DNA of 64,000 nt, from assembly GCF_029227915.1 (NCBI RefSeq), contig NC_079888.1, positions 16,477,001-16,541,000 on the forward strand, given 5' to 3'. How positions within the stretch are numbered: the first letter of the stretch is position 1; every line of letters starts with the position of its first letter. This document shows positions 21,997-32,991 of this stretch, piece by piece. This DNA is from Hydractinia symbiolongicarpus. Its lineage: Eukaryota > Cnidaria > Hydrozoa > Anthoathecata > Hydractiniidae. A model generated the notes under the pieces. The model worked only from the letters and a program-made list of their open reading frames with translations. It was not told where the DNA came from and searched no databases. A program made the position numbers and the translations under genes.

Positions 21997-23007
21997 ATGG
22001 ACAGCTATGAAAAACTGAATGCGACGTTAAACAACGAGACAAGAATATTTCCTTGTTACGAAGTAGCCATTCACGCTTCTGATGGCCCAAAAAAGGTGGA
22101 CAGAATCATTTTGATATCACTCTTTTTCTTAACAGCCATTTTCATCACTATTTTAAATGCCTACATGTTCAACTTTTTAAGAAGAAAGGACAGAAAACGA
22201 GCAAATATCCAATTTATGATTTTAACATTCTCTGACCTCATAAATGGAATGGTATCGCTACCCATCGTAACGCTAAAATTCATTAATTTCGGTGTAAACG
22301 TTAACTGCATGTTACGTGCGTTTGTGCAGTTTGCCTATCTCTTCCCTCTGACGTACTCCTGGCTAATAACAGTTGGGATTTGCATCGACAGATTGATTGT
22401 GATTTCAATATCGCAAACCTCCGAAATTTTAATGGATCGACTCAATTTGTTATATCGAGTTTGCTGCTTGCTGTTCTGTCTATTTGTGTCAATAAAGACA
22501 GCTTATAGATTTTGGCAAGACGGCTCGAAAGCAATGACATTTGAAGAGTCAAACAAACAAACAGTTGACGAAAGTAGTATGTACCAGTTAATCGGCGAAG
22601 TGAGTGTTGTTCTCGTGATATGTGTCTTGCAATTGATTCTCGTCTACAAAGTCAACAGAAAAGCAAGTGCAATGAAACAACATCGGCAAAGCTCATCGAG
22701 CTACGACAAGAAGGTGACGAAAACCGTAAATCTGCTGATATTTTTCACAATCGTGACTATATGTCCACGTTTGATTATCTACGCTTTGCAGCTTTATTAC
22801 CCTCTGATTGTGGATCAGAGGATGAGAAGCGGATATTATTTGATTCACTTTGGGGTGCTGGGTGTCCATTTTAATTCGTTGTTTAGTGCGATTGTCTTGG
22901 TTACAAGAACATCCATGTTTAAAGCTTCCGGTGGAAAACAAAAAATGTATAAATCGAATAAAATAGGTGTTTCTGCAGAAACCGCTCGGACTCAAATGAC
23001 GAATTGA
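21997..23007 (+). CDS. Rhodopsin-like (class A) GPCR, orphan
   Basis: 336 residues in a single coding exon. An upstream in-frame ATG at 21958 was rejected because its extra residues are the translation of a splice acceptor tract. Seven hydrophobic segments are visible: about 37-61, 71-95, 104-137, 152-173, 198-219, 243-268 and 280-303. Two N-glycosylation sequons (N8, N13) lie in the short N-terminus. TM2 carries the conserved SDL aspartate (D80), TM3 starts with the conserved cysteine (C104) and ends CIDRL (DRY equivalent), and TM6 keeps a CP pair (ICPRL). TM7 has NSLFSAI where most family members have NPxxY. The cytosolic tail is short and basic. It should be a plasma-membrane receptor coupling to G proteins; the ligand cannot be inferred. 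A poly(A) signal follows at 23126. Confidence 0.85.
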   Translation: MDSYEKLNATLNNETRIFPCYEVAIHASDGPKKVDRIILISLFFLTAIFITILNAYMFNFLRRKDRKRANIQFMILTFSDLINGMVSLPIVTLKFINFGVNVNCMLRAFVQFAYLFPLTYSWLITVGICIDRLIVISISQTSEILMDRLNLLYRVCCLLFCLFVSIKTAYRFWQDGSKAMTFEESNKQTVDESSMYQLIGEVSVVLVICVLQLILVYKVNRKASAMKQHRQSSSSYDKKVTKTVNLLIFFTIVTICPRLIIYALQLYYPLIVDQRMRSGYYLIHFGVLGVHFNSLFSAIVLVTRTSMFKASGGKQKMYKSNKIGVSAETARTQMTN

Positions 23008-23125
23008 TATAGAAGTTATCGCTTCAAGGCTACCTGAACACGTAAACTGTCTGTGATTAAGTTCTTTCCCATTGCCTGCGAAATGAATTCCTAACGGTAG
23101 AACTTTTAGTTATTTTGGTCTAATG

Positions 23126-23131
23126 AATAAA
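23126..23131 (+). terminator. Candidate poly(A) signal of GPCR gene
   Basis: AATAAA lies about 120 bp after the stop codon. It is followed immediately by a run of about 16 G at 23136-23152, an unusual and probably length-variable G tract. Confidence 0.5.
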
Positions 23132-23159
23132 CAAAGGGGGGGGGGGGGGGGTGCTTCAA

Positions 23160-24496
23160 TTTAATTAGAGGCAAATGTAAGTGGGGTGGTTCAGACGAGC
23201 TAAATATTATTATCATCTTAGTGAATTAATAAATTGGAGGTTGGAATACGCGTAAGGTTGCAGGGGAGGCACAAACAATTATTCTGTACTTCTAAATAAC
23301 GGATCTCTCTCAACATTATAGTTTGAGTCTCAACATTATAGTTGAGGAACATTTTCCGTCCACTTTTGAAATTAAACATGGTTAATTTATGTTACTTTAA
23401 ATTCACTAAATTTTGCAGATGTCTTACGGTTTAACTTTTGCTGGAATTTAATTTTGCAGATGTCTTGGTACAATTTTAATCTTTGCTGAGAATTTAGTTT
23501 TGCAGGTGGGAGAACAAAGTAATTTTCGCTGAAGAATATTTCGAAAAAAAATAATGAGTCGCACTTACGTATTAAATTCCAAATCTTGTTTCGGGATACT
23601 AATGAAAAGAAGCGCAGTAAGAAGATTCTTGTTTCTGTCTTAGTTGAAAGAAATTCCTCATAGTTCACATCACAATTAAATTTAGCGGGAAATCTCTCAA
23701 ACCGTGACATTTAGTTTATGCGCAATTTAGTGGATGTAAAGTACGAACCAAGATATATTTATGGTAGTTTGGTAGAAAAGAAAAACTCAATCTGAGGACT
23801 TCTCTCAGAGCAAAGGTTTAGTAAAAGCTTAGTAGTAGAAGTTGATAGCGGTGACAAAATTTGTAATTATGACGAAATAAAATTGTATTTAGTAAATTGT
23901 AATATATAATGTATATGTATATAATATACTTATATTATATATAAATAAAATAATATTATACCAAGATCGCTGCACAACATATTTTCAGATTCTTTTTTTA
24001 TTTCTTTTTTTTATTTTTTTATTCATTTTTGCTTCGAACACATTATCAATCATTTGTTTGGGTGTTTTATTTTGCAATTGGCTAGAAAAGCTAAAAAGTC
24101 CGCGAAATATAATTTAACAAGGACAGACATTCACAATTTAATTTTCGACGCGTTTCCGAATGTTTATGTAAATACAACATAGAAACCATATTATTTAACA
24201 AAGCAATATAGGTATTCGAAGTTATTAATCCACAATCTTTAATTTCGCAATAAAAAAGTGTATATTTTGTAATTATCTGTTATACATTTTGCTTTGCAAT
24301 TCTTGGAGATCTTAAAACGTAAATTCTGCACTCTGCATTCACAAGCAATTTCTTCCCAAAAATGTTAGGTCCATCTTGACATTACAGTAGTATAAGTAGA
24401 ATAAAATATAAAGAGAGAAAATAAACTTGAAATTAGCAAAATTCCCCAAATTTTGTTGTTGTCTCCCAATAATAATTTATCAATGTTATCAAGTCA
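23160..24496. other. Intergenic, nothing recognised
   Basis: A short phrase TTTTGCAGATGTCTT..TTTAA is repeated near 23412-23500. A TATA-rich stretch lies at 23900-23960. No gene. Confidence 0.5.
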
Positions 24497-24596
24497 CAAC
24501 CTCGTCACCAGGTTTTTGTCGCCCCTATACCGTTATTACGGAGCGGCTAACAATCAAATTAATCAAAAAGGCAAAGTGCCCTGGGAATAAAGTCGA
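24497..24596. mobile_element. Decayed MITE, CAACCTCG family
   Basis: The left end CAACCTCGTCACCAGG is clear; the right end CCCTGGGAATAAAGTCG is a decayed inverse. No convincing target duplication remains. Confidence 0.5.
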
Positions 24597-24849
24597 AAAT
24601 AAAGTTCGAGAAAAGGTGATATTTATGATGAAGAAGTGTTCGAGATAATTAAGTCTGTACTCTGTGGTTAAGATCATGGTTAAGGTTTATGATTGGACCA
24701 CATTTTCAGATTTCGAAAGCGATTTCAAATTTCTAACTGTTCGTTGCGATCTACAACCTCAGCACCAAAAATACTTAGACAACGACATTTTTCTGTCCAT
24801 TCCACAAGTTTTAAAAAGCATCAAGAGGCGAATCCTCTCAGTTACTTCT

Positions 24850-24942
24850 GGTTGATTGTTTGGTCGGTCGGTTGGTTGGTTTGTTGGTTGGTCGGTTTGT
24901 TGGTTGATTGGTCGGTCGGTTGATTGGTTGGTTGGTTAAGAA
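24850..24942. repeat. Degenerate (GGTT)n / (GGTC)n tetranucleotide repeat
   Basis: A tetranucleotide tract mixing TTGG, TCGG and TTTG units over about 90 bp on the plus strand. Noncoding. Confidence 0.85.
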
Positions 24943-24949
24943 ACTTTTA

Positions 24950-25795
24950 AAATACGCAAGACGATCTAGACAAAGAGCTAGATTTTGGGAAGGAAAAAAT
25001 AATTCAAATGAATTCTGAGAAAACACATTTTACATCAATGAAAGGATACAAGTTTATATGAGTAAACAAAAAACAAAGAAAAAACAACTGTTCATGATCG
25101 TTTAAGTAAAGTTTTAAGATGAGCATTATTCTTAAATTTTGTGCATTTTATTTTGAATACATTTATAGACTATATTCTTTTCTAAAAAAGCCTCTTAGTT
25201 CGCTGTGAGCGATGGTAATAAAAAGTTGAAATTGCGTTAACCCATTACAAAATTATCTCTTATAATTAACTTTCGTGTAGAACTTCAAAAATTGTCACCT
25301 TGTCTCACTATATTTTGCGGTTACATATAAATGCAAAAACAGAATTACTAGTAAAGTAGTGAAAGTTTACTTTTTTACTTTTAAGGAGGAATAAGAAAAG
25401 AAATTCAGAGCCTCTGTTGACCATGACTTGTTGATGTGTGTTTAATTGATAATTAAAGGAAGAAAAAAAGTCCACATCCAATATAAATGTTGCCATATGA
25501 CATTCAGATGTCCACAAAATTACTAGTTCATCTAATTTGGAGAATGATGTGAATAAGGACAGTTATGGTAAAAATATCAACATCAATTACAAAAATTGTT
25601 ACTAGCCTGAGACTTGCAGCTCAATAGAAATTCACTGTTAGTATAGACATTAATTTAGCCACCCGTTTGACAAATGCGTAAAAATACTCATTATAAATAA
25701 TTCACCACTCTCAAAAATATAAACAAAATGATACTACTTTTTGTAAAAACTTACTCTCTAGTGATGATTATAATCTTTTTAATTTAATTTTTTAA
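24950..25795. other. Intergenic, nothing recognised
   Basis: AT-rich sequence without supportable genes or repeats. Confidence 0.5.
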
Positions 25796-26748
25796 AAATC
25801 CGGTGTAACCGTAAGTAGCTATTCCCCGAAAAAAATTACCCCCCCCCCCCCCCAGTAATAATTTCCTGAGTATTTTTACTGCTGGAGTGGTAATTTCCCA
25901 GGAAATAATTAGCCCCACACGGAAATTAGTACTCCCTTGAATCACTCTATGAATGGAGGATTACTTTTTTCCCAGTAAAAACTAACCCCTTTAAACTCGA
26001 AGGTATTTTTTATCTACAACAAAATACTATTATTTACTTTATCCGATAAGTTCTTAAGCTTAAGGTCAAAAGTTTGTTACTCTATTTTTAAAGCACTTGT
26101 AATCTATTTTTTATTTCATTTATAAATTTTAAGCTCAAGCAAGATTTCAAGTTCCGAAAAGATTTTTCTCTCGCTATTTTTTAGCTATAATCATTTTGTT
26201 TCTAAACTCAAAACCAATTGTACTTTTTTGTATTTGTTAAATTTATTTCCCATTCATTTTACTACAGTTTTTTTTGTAAGGTTGTGGTTATCTTGAAATG
26301 ATTATCAAATGATTATCCTAAAGTCAAGTTTAGCTGCATATATACATAGAGATATCTCTATGATATACCAACCATTTATAAGAAACAATTAAAATCATTT
26401 GATGCTGAAAGCTTTTTGTATTGACATTTCTTTAAACAACTCTCAAATAGATTTTAATAGTTCCACTGAAAAAGAGAAGCCAGAACCACTCCACTGGATT
26501 TTTAACTCTTTCGGTAGTCCACTGTAAGCTCTCTTAATAAATTCTTTTTATCAGCAAAATAAAGGTCATTTTTTATTTATTAAGATAGGGGAGTAAAAAT
26601 TTCCTGCGGGGAGTAATAATTTTCTGTTAAATAAATACTCAAGGGAGTAACAATATCCCGGGAAGTAAGGGGAGTACTTATTTTCTAGTAAATTATTACT
26701 GGGGAGTAAATTTTCAGGGGAGTATGTTTTTACGGTTACACCGGATTT
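25796..26748. mobile_element. 953-bp TIR element, noncoding
   Basis: The left end AAATCCGGTGTAACCGTAA and the right end TTACGGTTACACCGGATTT are perfect inverted copies (19 bp). Inside both ends are repeated, mutually inverted phrases of the GGGGAGTAA / TTACTCCCC type, with a C14 run near 25838-25851. No transposase is encoded. No clear target duplication was found, so the superfamily is unassigned. Confidence 0.75.
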
Positions 26749-26749
26749 G

Positions 26750-27167
26750 CTAGGGGGTTGCTCAAAATCAAAGATACGGGAACAATAGAGTAAATGCAGC
26801 AAAAAGAAGAACTCCTTTATCAAAGAGCATTTAATTTATGTATATATAGCACAAAGTAATATTAATAATATTAATAATAAAAGAATAATGCAAAATATGA
26901 TTCAAAATTTAGTTACCCCTTACAGACTAAAAACTTGTCATGTTAAATCCCCGTTTAAAAAAAAAATTGAAAAAAGGTCTTATTCGAGAATTTTTCATAA
27001 AAATAGTTTTTGCTCAAACCATTCAGATTGGCAACGGCTTTATCACAAAAAATACCTATGATTCGTAAAAAAATTATGTCGTCAAATAATAGCATTAACT
27101 CAAAATTCACGAAATAATTTTGTAAAAAACTAATCGAAAAAATATACCCATGCTAAATATTTAGATA
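26750..27167. other. Intergenic, nothing recognised
   Basis: AT-rich; a short TTAATAATA repeat lies near 26865. No gene. Confidence 0.5.
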
Positions 27168-27480
<313 letters not shown>

Positions 27481-28349
27481 TTTTCATCTGTTACTATAAT
27501 ATCATCGTGAACAATCATAATTTCATTAGAGCTCTTACCTGATTTGTTAGTAAAGAAAGGTTTAACAGTGCTCCAAAATTTCTTATTTTGAATAATGGCA
27601 CCCTCCATAACACTATTAAAATGCTCTTTTCACTTATTTCTTTGTTTTTTATATTTTGCCCTATTTTCATATGTTCGATTTTTGTTAAAAAAATTTTTTA
27701 AGACGAGATCTTGTGTAAATTGCTTTTCGTAATTTTTTATTCATAAACGGGGCTTCGTTACCCCGAACTAATTTAATTTTTATAGGTGCATGTTTATCAT
27801 TTATATTTCGAAATTTCAGTACAAGGTTCTCATAACTTCCATTTGGATCTATGTTATCACAACAAAAATCTGTGTTCCTCACTTCTTCAAGAAAAACTTG
27901 CTCATCAAATTTTTTAAACACCTATACGATATCTCTTTCGATTTTAAACGTACTAAAAAAGTCTTCATAAAAGTAGAAATCATATGGTGGTGGTCACTAA
28001 GTCCAGTTTCAAAAGATTTAGAATTATGGAAACATGCATGTTTATTTGTTAAAAACACATCTATTCGTGATGCACGAGTATTTGTGAAACATGTTTTTTG
28101 TTTTAATAAATTGTAGGTTTCGCAAAAAGTTGTAAAACTGTCAAAACCTGTCGAACTTGAGTCATCACAATCAATATTTATATCGCCCATGACTACAACA
28201 TTATCATAAGTTTTGAAAGCCAAATCAAGTGAGCGTTCTATCTCAAAGTTACTTAAGTTAGAAGATTCTGGTAGTCTATATACACTAAAAATGGCCCATT
28301 TTTTATTTCTCACTGTAATCTCAGAACAAATAACTTCATTTCATTCAGA
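27481..28349 (-). pseudogene. LINE (non-LTR retrotransposon) fragment, endonuclease C-terminus
   Basis: On the minus strand the frame begins near 28345 and reads ITVRNKKWAIFSVYRLPES, then VVVMGDINID, a RIDVFLTN segment and GLSDHHHMI, the order expected for the C-terminal half of an apurinic-type endonuclease domain of a LINE ORF2. After a frameshift near 27925 it continues as FKKFDEQVFLEEV and NDKHAPIKIKLVRGNEAPFMNKKLRKAI. After further breaks it ends with NKKFWSTVKPFFTNKS at 27485. No reverse transcriptase motif is present. The fragment is dead, and both its borders coincide with Helitron-like sequence. Confidence 0.8.
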
Positions 28350-28381
28350 ACACGTGGATTTATCCATGGGCCACCGACTCG
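28350..28381 (+). mobile_element. Helitron-like 3' end remnant
   Basis: The hairpin CACGTGG-ATTTAT-CCATGGG is followed by CCACCGA and CTCG, a one-base variant of the family CTAG end. The next base starts the short copy at 28382. Confidence 0.55.
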
Positions 28382-28438
28382 TCTATATTATAACACCCGT
28401 TTACGAACCTGTGGATATTTCCAAAGGCTACTGACTAG
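28382..28438 (+). mobile_element. 57-bp Helitron-like miniature copy
   Basis: It starts TCTATATTATAACACCCGT and ends with CCTGTGG-ATATTT-CCAAAGG, CTACTGA and CTAG at 28435-28438, followed by T. It consists of little more than the two termini, and abuts the preceding remnant head to tail. Confidence 0.7.
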
Positions 28439-28487
28439 TATATAATAAAAACTGATACGTGAAGTGATTTTATGTATTGTCAGCGTA

Positions 28488-28596
28488 CTCGTCCTTAATC
28501 CCGGGAAAAAAACCCTGGTTCACCCGGCAGCGTAATGAATTACACAGAGTCGCGGAGCCATTTTGAACAACCAGACGACAGCTGTCATTATAGAGA
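28488..28596 (-). mobile_element. Diverged Helitron-like copy
   Basis: On the minus strand it starts TCTCTATAATGACAG at 28596 and ends with CCAGGG-TTTTTTT-CCCGGG, ATTAAGGA and CGAG at 28488. The middle shares AAAATGGCTC and related phrases with other copies. About 109 bp. Confidence 0.5.
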
Positions 28597-28645
28597 GGTA
28601 ACATGTTACCAACAGAATATAAAAATGATATGGTTGTATTTTTTT

Positions 28646-31022
28646 TTATTCCTCGCTATGTGTCCTATTCAAAAACATTGACGCAACACGTTCGGCTTCT
28701 CTTAAACCGCTGACGTAAGCAGCATGCGTTGTGGAATAAAATTGAGGATCTGTCATCTCGCCACCAAATAAAATACCGACTGATTCTCCTCCACCATAGA
28801 ACACTGGATCTCTCAGCCGTGTTACGTCATCGATGCATGAATCCGGCTTTAAATAGGAATAAGAGCCACGATAAAACGGGTTAGTTGTCCAGTCAGACAC
28901 AATAATGCTGTCACAATCGATCTGGACATCGGGGAATTCGGGATACTCTTTTTTAATAGTATTAATTAGCTCTTTCAAAAAAAGAACAGGGCCGTTATTT
29001 TGGCAATCTTCTATCAGTTCACCAACCATCCATATTAGCCACCAGTCTGTGTTGTTAACGCGGTCAAATGAGAGTAATTGACTTATTTTATTGTACACCT
29101 TTTTTCCGTAGTCTCCAGTCGAAGGAAAGAACCTGATGTAATCGTATTCTCCACCAAGAGGTTTGGAGAATTTAAAGAATAATTTCGTCACTTGGCCCAA
29201 ACACAACCTGTTGACAGAAGTTACTTTCTCTTGAGGTAGCGGTGGAGCAAAAGCGTTCACGTTTATCATATATTTCAATACTTCCACGGAGACGGTGCAG
29301 ATAACAACATCAACATAATAAATGTCACTACCGCGCGTCATCAACTTCATCTTCGGTTGATCATCTTTTAAAATATACTCTATCTGTGTTACTTCTTGTT
29401 CAAGTTTAACACAGTCCACTAAAATATCTTCAGCAATCGCGTTTACAACCTTATTGTATCCAACCTTTCCCATGTCGGTTAGAAAATCTCCCTCCATATC
29501 GAGGTAACATTCGTGGCCTTCTTGGTCAAGATCATGTAAGGACACGCAACCATTATAGTAACACTCATTCATATTTTTAAACATAAACGCGCTCTTTAGA
29601 GCAACGCAAAGTCCTGCATTTTCTCTACATTCTTCTAATTTGGCATTATAATTCTTATCCACCCAGGCACCAACTGTTTTATGGACTTTAAATTCTTTCT
29701 TTCCAAATTTGCGTTGCTTTTCCATAACCTCTTCTGTTAGATCGTTAGAAATGTTTACAGCTTGCAAACGATCTTCGAGTGAGCACGAGTTTAGGACATC
29801 CTTGTGAAAACAATCCAACATTTTATAAGGCTTCCATTCTAAATAGAAGTGGAGAAGAAATCTTTAAATTTCCTAAACTTTCTACAAAACAGATATTTTG
29901 CAGATAAATCACTTTTTATTGTAGGGCATGTACTCAGAGCAAACGGAGTTCAACAACAGTGACATTTTTCAAGCAAAATTTAACTGAGATTGTGGTATAA
30001 TACCTATTAGTTTTCAGTTTTTCCAAAGTGTTAAATTTTGTAGATATTTTACCAACATTAATACAAGGCCCCAGTTTAAAAGGACCTCTCTTTTTTCTTA
30101 TGTGAGACTTTAAAGTTACTGCAAGAATTAAAAAAAACTGATTCTGCCAATCTAGAAACTATATTGAACGACAAAGGAGAAAGGAAACGCGTATGAATAA
30201 TATCAAAAAAATAAAACAAAGGAACCTAACTTCGATAACAAGATGAATAATACCTTGTTGATAGGTATTTAAATATCATTTTTGTGTTTCCAGTAGAAAT
30301 AAATTATACTCTAACAACATTACTAGTAAGCTGTTTAAAACAATTATCTTGTCACGCAACCATCACCCTCCTCCCCACGGCTCTTTGTGTTTTTGAGATA
30401 TGAAAAGACCAATGGAGACCTGGTCCTGTTTATAGGATTCACCCTGTTGGCAGGCCGTATTATCGTTTCTGATATCGGGACGGTGACAGGTCCGAGAATC
30501 GAGATTGGATTGGGGTAGCTTGATTAACCGTGTTCATACGAGAAGTGATATAAACAAGATAAACAATTTTTCCATGGGAACTAAATGCAAATAATGCGCG
30601 TTTTGTGACATAAGCAAGAATCTAGCCTGGTATAGTAGTCCAACTAAGTCATTGGGCAAACAGGGCCAGCTTGCTGCTTTTCGCGACTCTATTACGCCCG
30701 CGACTATATTACACCCGCGACTGTATGACGCCTGCAAAAGAAATAAGATTTCAATACCTTCGTCGTTTTCTTTTAATATATTCTTCTCCACTGAAAATTC
30801 ATATATAGGATTTCCCTTTGTTCCGTGTATAAACTGCGCGCCTAGCTCCAAAATGGTCCCGTCATTTGATATGACGGATTTTACTCTTCCACCGATACGG
30901 TCGGTTGCTTCTAATATTGTTAAATTAATTTCATTCGAATGTTTTGATAATTCTCTCGCGCATGTCAAACCTGATATGCCAGCTCCAATTATTACAATGT
31001 CAATCTTTTTTCTTTCCTCCAT
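28646..31022 (-). CDS. Polyamine oxidase-like flavin amine oxidase, copy B
   Basis: Two exons on the minus strand: 31022-30758 and 29838-28646, about 485 residues. The donor (GAAG|GTATTG) and acceptor (CTATTTAG|AATGG) join in phase 1, exactly as in copy A. Motifs: GAGISG (residues 13-18), RIGGRV, IHGTKGNP, WKPYKMLDCFHKDVL at the exon junction, the flavin-proximal lysine in LGQVTKLFFKF, a WWLIW aromatic stretch, and the C-terminal FAD motif FGGEMTD..FYSTTHAAYVSGLREAERVA, nearer the family consensus than copy A. No PTS1 or signal peptide (it ends RTHSEE). Expected role: FAD-dependent oxidation of polyamines with H2O2 release; substrate unknown. The stop codon TAA lies inside an AATAAA hexamer. 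Residues 7-49 are almost identical to copy A at DNA level, the rest only moderately similar. Confidence 0.9.
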
Positions 31023-31039
31023 CTCCTTAACTAATTAAT

Positions 31040-31540
31040 AAGGTTCTAACAAAATCAAAAATATTTCTTGAACAAACTTTTAAGTTGTTTGCTTACTCAA
31101 CATTATCCATACATTCTCACCCACGCTCAGAATGAAATAGTTACACTCTTCCTTCACTCTTAATTAAATATAGCTCTCCACCTCAGTGGCAAAATATGCA
31201 TAAGTAACAAAACTGGTCTTTTTTTCTTCCTGTTTCATGTTTTTTTTGATGCATGTTTATCATGGGTTCGCCGATCTTTGATGTATCGCATTTCGTGTGC
31301 CGTAGCACGGCTATAAAACCGGGCACATAAGAATATGGCTATTAATTATTCAAAAGAATTGTTTAAATTTCGGCTGAGGCTGGATGTGCAATTTTTTTTT
31401 TTTTACTTTTTAGATGCTGGCGAAATTTTACACTCTGACACTGGTATAATTAGACTGATATCCTAACTTGACAAGGTTAATCACTCAATATATATACAAA
31501 AAACAAATGTTACAAATGCCATATTTTCAATGGCAGCCTT
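31040..31540. other. Intergenic with possible Helitron-like debris
   Basis: Phrases CATGGGTTCGCCGAT and GTATCGCATTTCGTGTGCCG near 31262-31305 resemble the interior of the Helitron-like family but have no termini. Otherwise nothing. Confidence 0.35.
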
Positions 31541-32260
31541 ATGAGAAATGTAAGGTATCCACTTTCCTCAATCTGGAACACGGATGAAACACCAGGGCTT
31601 TTTGACATGATCCATGTGTATTACGAAAATCAGGCGAGAAAAAGTGTGTGGGTCATTCCTCAGGGAGTAAGAAAAACAAACACATTCAATGATTTATCAG
31701 GCACAGCGAATAGAAAAATGCTTCCTCGAATAACCATTTTCAAGGGGAAAACTGAGTAAACTATTCATGATTTAAACAACCCACTTTGTTTTATTATTAA
31801 AACACATAAAGAGACTTGGATGATGGTTTGATGTAAATTTACCTTGCAGATATTTAACAGAAACATTTTAACGCAAGTCTAAAAAGTTTGAATTTGAAAA
31901 TTTATTTATATCAGTTGATGCTTTCGTCGCACATCTGACAGATATAGTGAAAACTCAACTGGAAGGTAAATCAGATATCTACCAATACCAGTATTGGCAC
32001 TTTAATTTGAACCAATGAACGTGTGCCAATAAGCCATTCAAAGCCGTATTAAAAATTTGGTAAAAATACGTTGCCAGTCTTCCTGATGCAAATAGTGATT
32101 CTAGTCAACCTATTCCCCAGGGCTCCTTTTCACTTGATTATAGTTTTAAAACATGATTGACTGGGTAAAGCAATAGATAGCCAAAAAATATTTTAAAGAT
32201 TGTGGAATGACCTCTACCGACACAGGTACAGTAAGGAATAGTGATATTTTCAACCAGTGG
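31541..32260 (+). pseudogene. pogo-superfamily transposase relic
   Basis: The frame 31541-31759 reads SSIWNTDETPGLFDM (first catalytic D region) and ends LPRITIFKGKTE, the standard core of a pogo-like DDE domain. After a break, DAFVAHLTDIVKTQLEGKSD (about 31915-31970), ANKPFKAVLKIW (about 32025-32060) and KYFKDCGMTSTDTGT (about 32190-32235) continue the same protein with stops between. It is a different pogo lineage from the element at 13985. No TIRs were identified, so element borders are unknown. Confidence 0.75.
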
Positions 32261-32991
32261 ATAGGAAAGGCTCGATTTGTCCGTTTGTTTTAATAAGTAC
32301 TGTAACAGATGGGAGAACTTCTTTAAGTAAGGTAAGATATTGCAAAATTACTTATGTACATTTCGTTTTCAAATATTTTTTACTAAAGTAAATATCAGTT
32401 GGCGAATGTCTGTACTCTGGTTTATTGTTTGTACCAAAAATTCTTCACGCAAAAAGCCGCAAACGAGTTCTGGCGGACCGAACAGCAAACCTCTTATAAC
32501 GATGACGAACGATGCACCATACGCAATCACCATAGTGTTGCTCCTAAAAAACAAAGTCTTGTAATACTAAGCAGTCCACTCAAATAAATTTTTTTTTCTT
32601 AAATAACATAAATCGTTGTTTGATAACGGAATCTTTTAGACCAGTCACTTCCAATGCAGCTACAATCTTGGACAAAATATTTGTGGAGAGAGAAAAAATT
32701 TCAAAGAGCATTCATTCTTACAAGTAATTAACAATGAATTTATGTATAAAACACGCATTTCTAAACTTTATTATACACAGTGGTTAGATTGACAGTTAAT
32801 TGTTGCTGGCGTTATCACGACCCGTTTTATTAAATCTCCAGACTATTACGAGCTAATATGTAAGTGGCACTCAAATTTTAAATTTCAGCACAAATCTATA
32901 CAGACTACAGCATGCAGACAGGGTAAATACTTATTAACTACATTCATTTTTTACCTGTTCTTGACATTTTAGTGAATCACTTTTCTCTTGA
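32261..32991. other. 3' flank of TIMM17, nothing else recognised
   Basis: On the minus strand an AATAAA hexamer at 32772-32767, about 220 bp after the TIMM17 stop, is a candidate poly(A) signal. Small frames at 32340-32590 show no family features. Confidence 0.4.
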
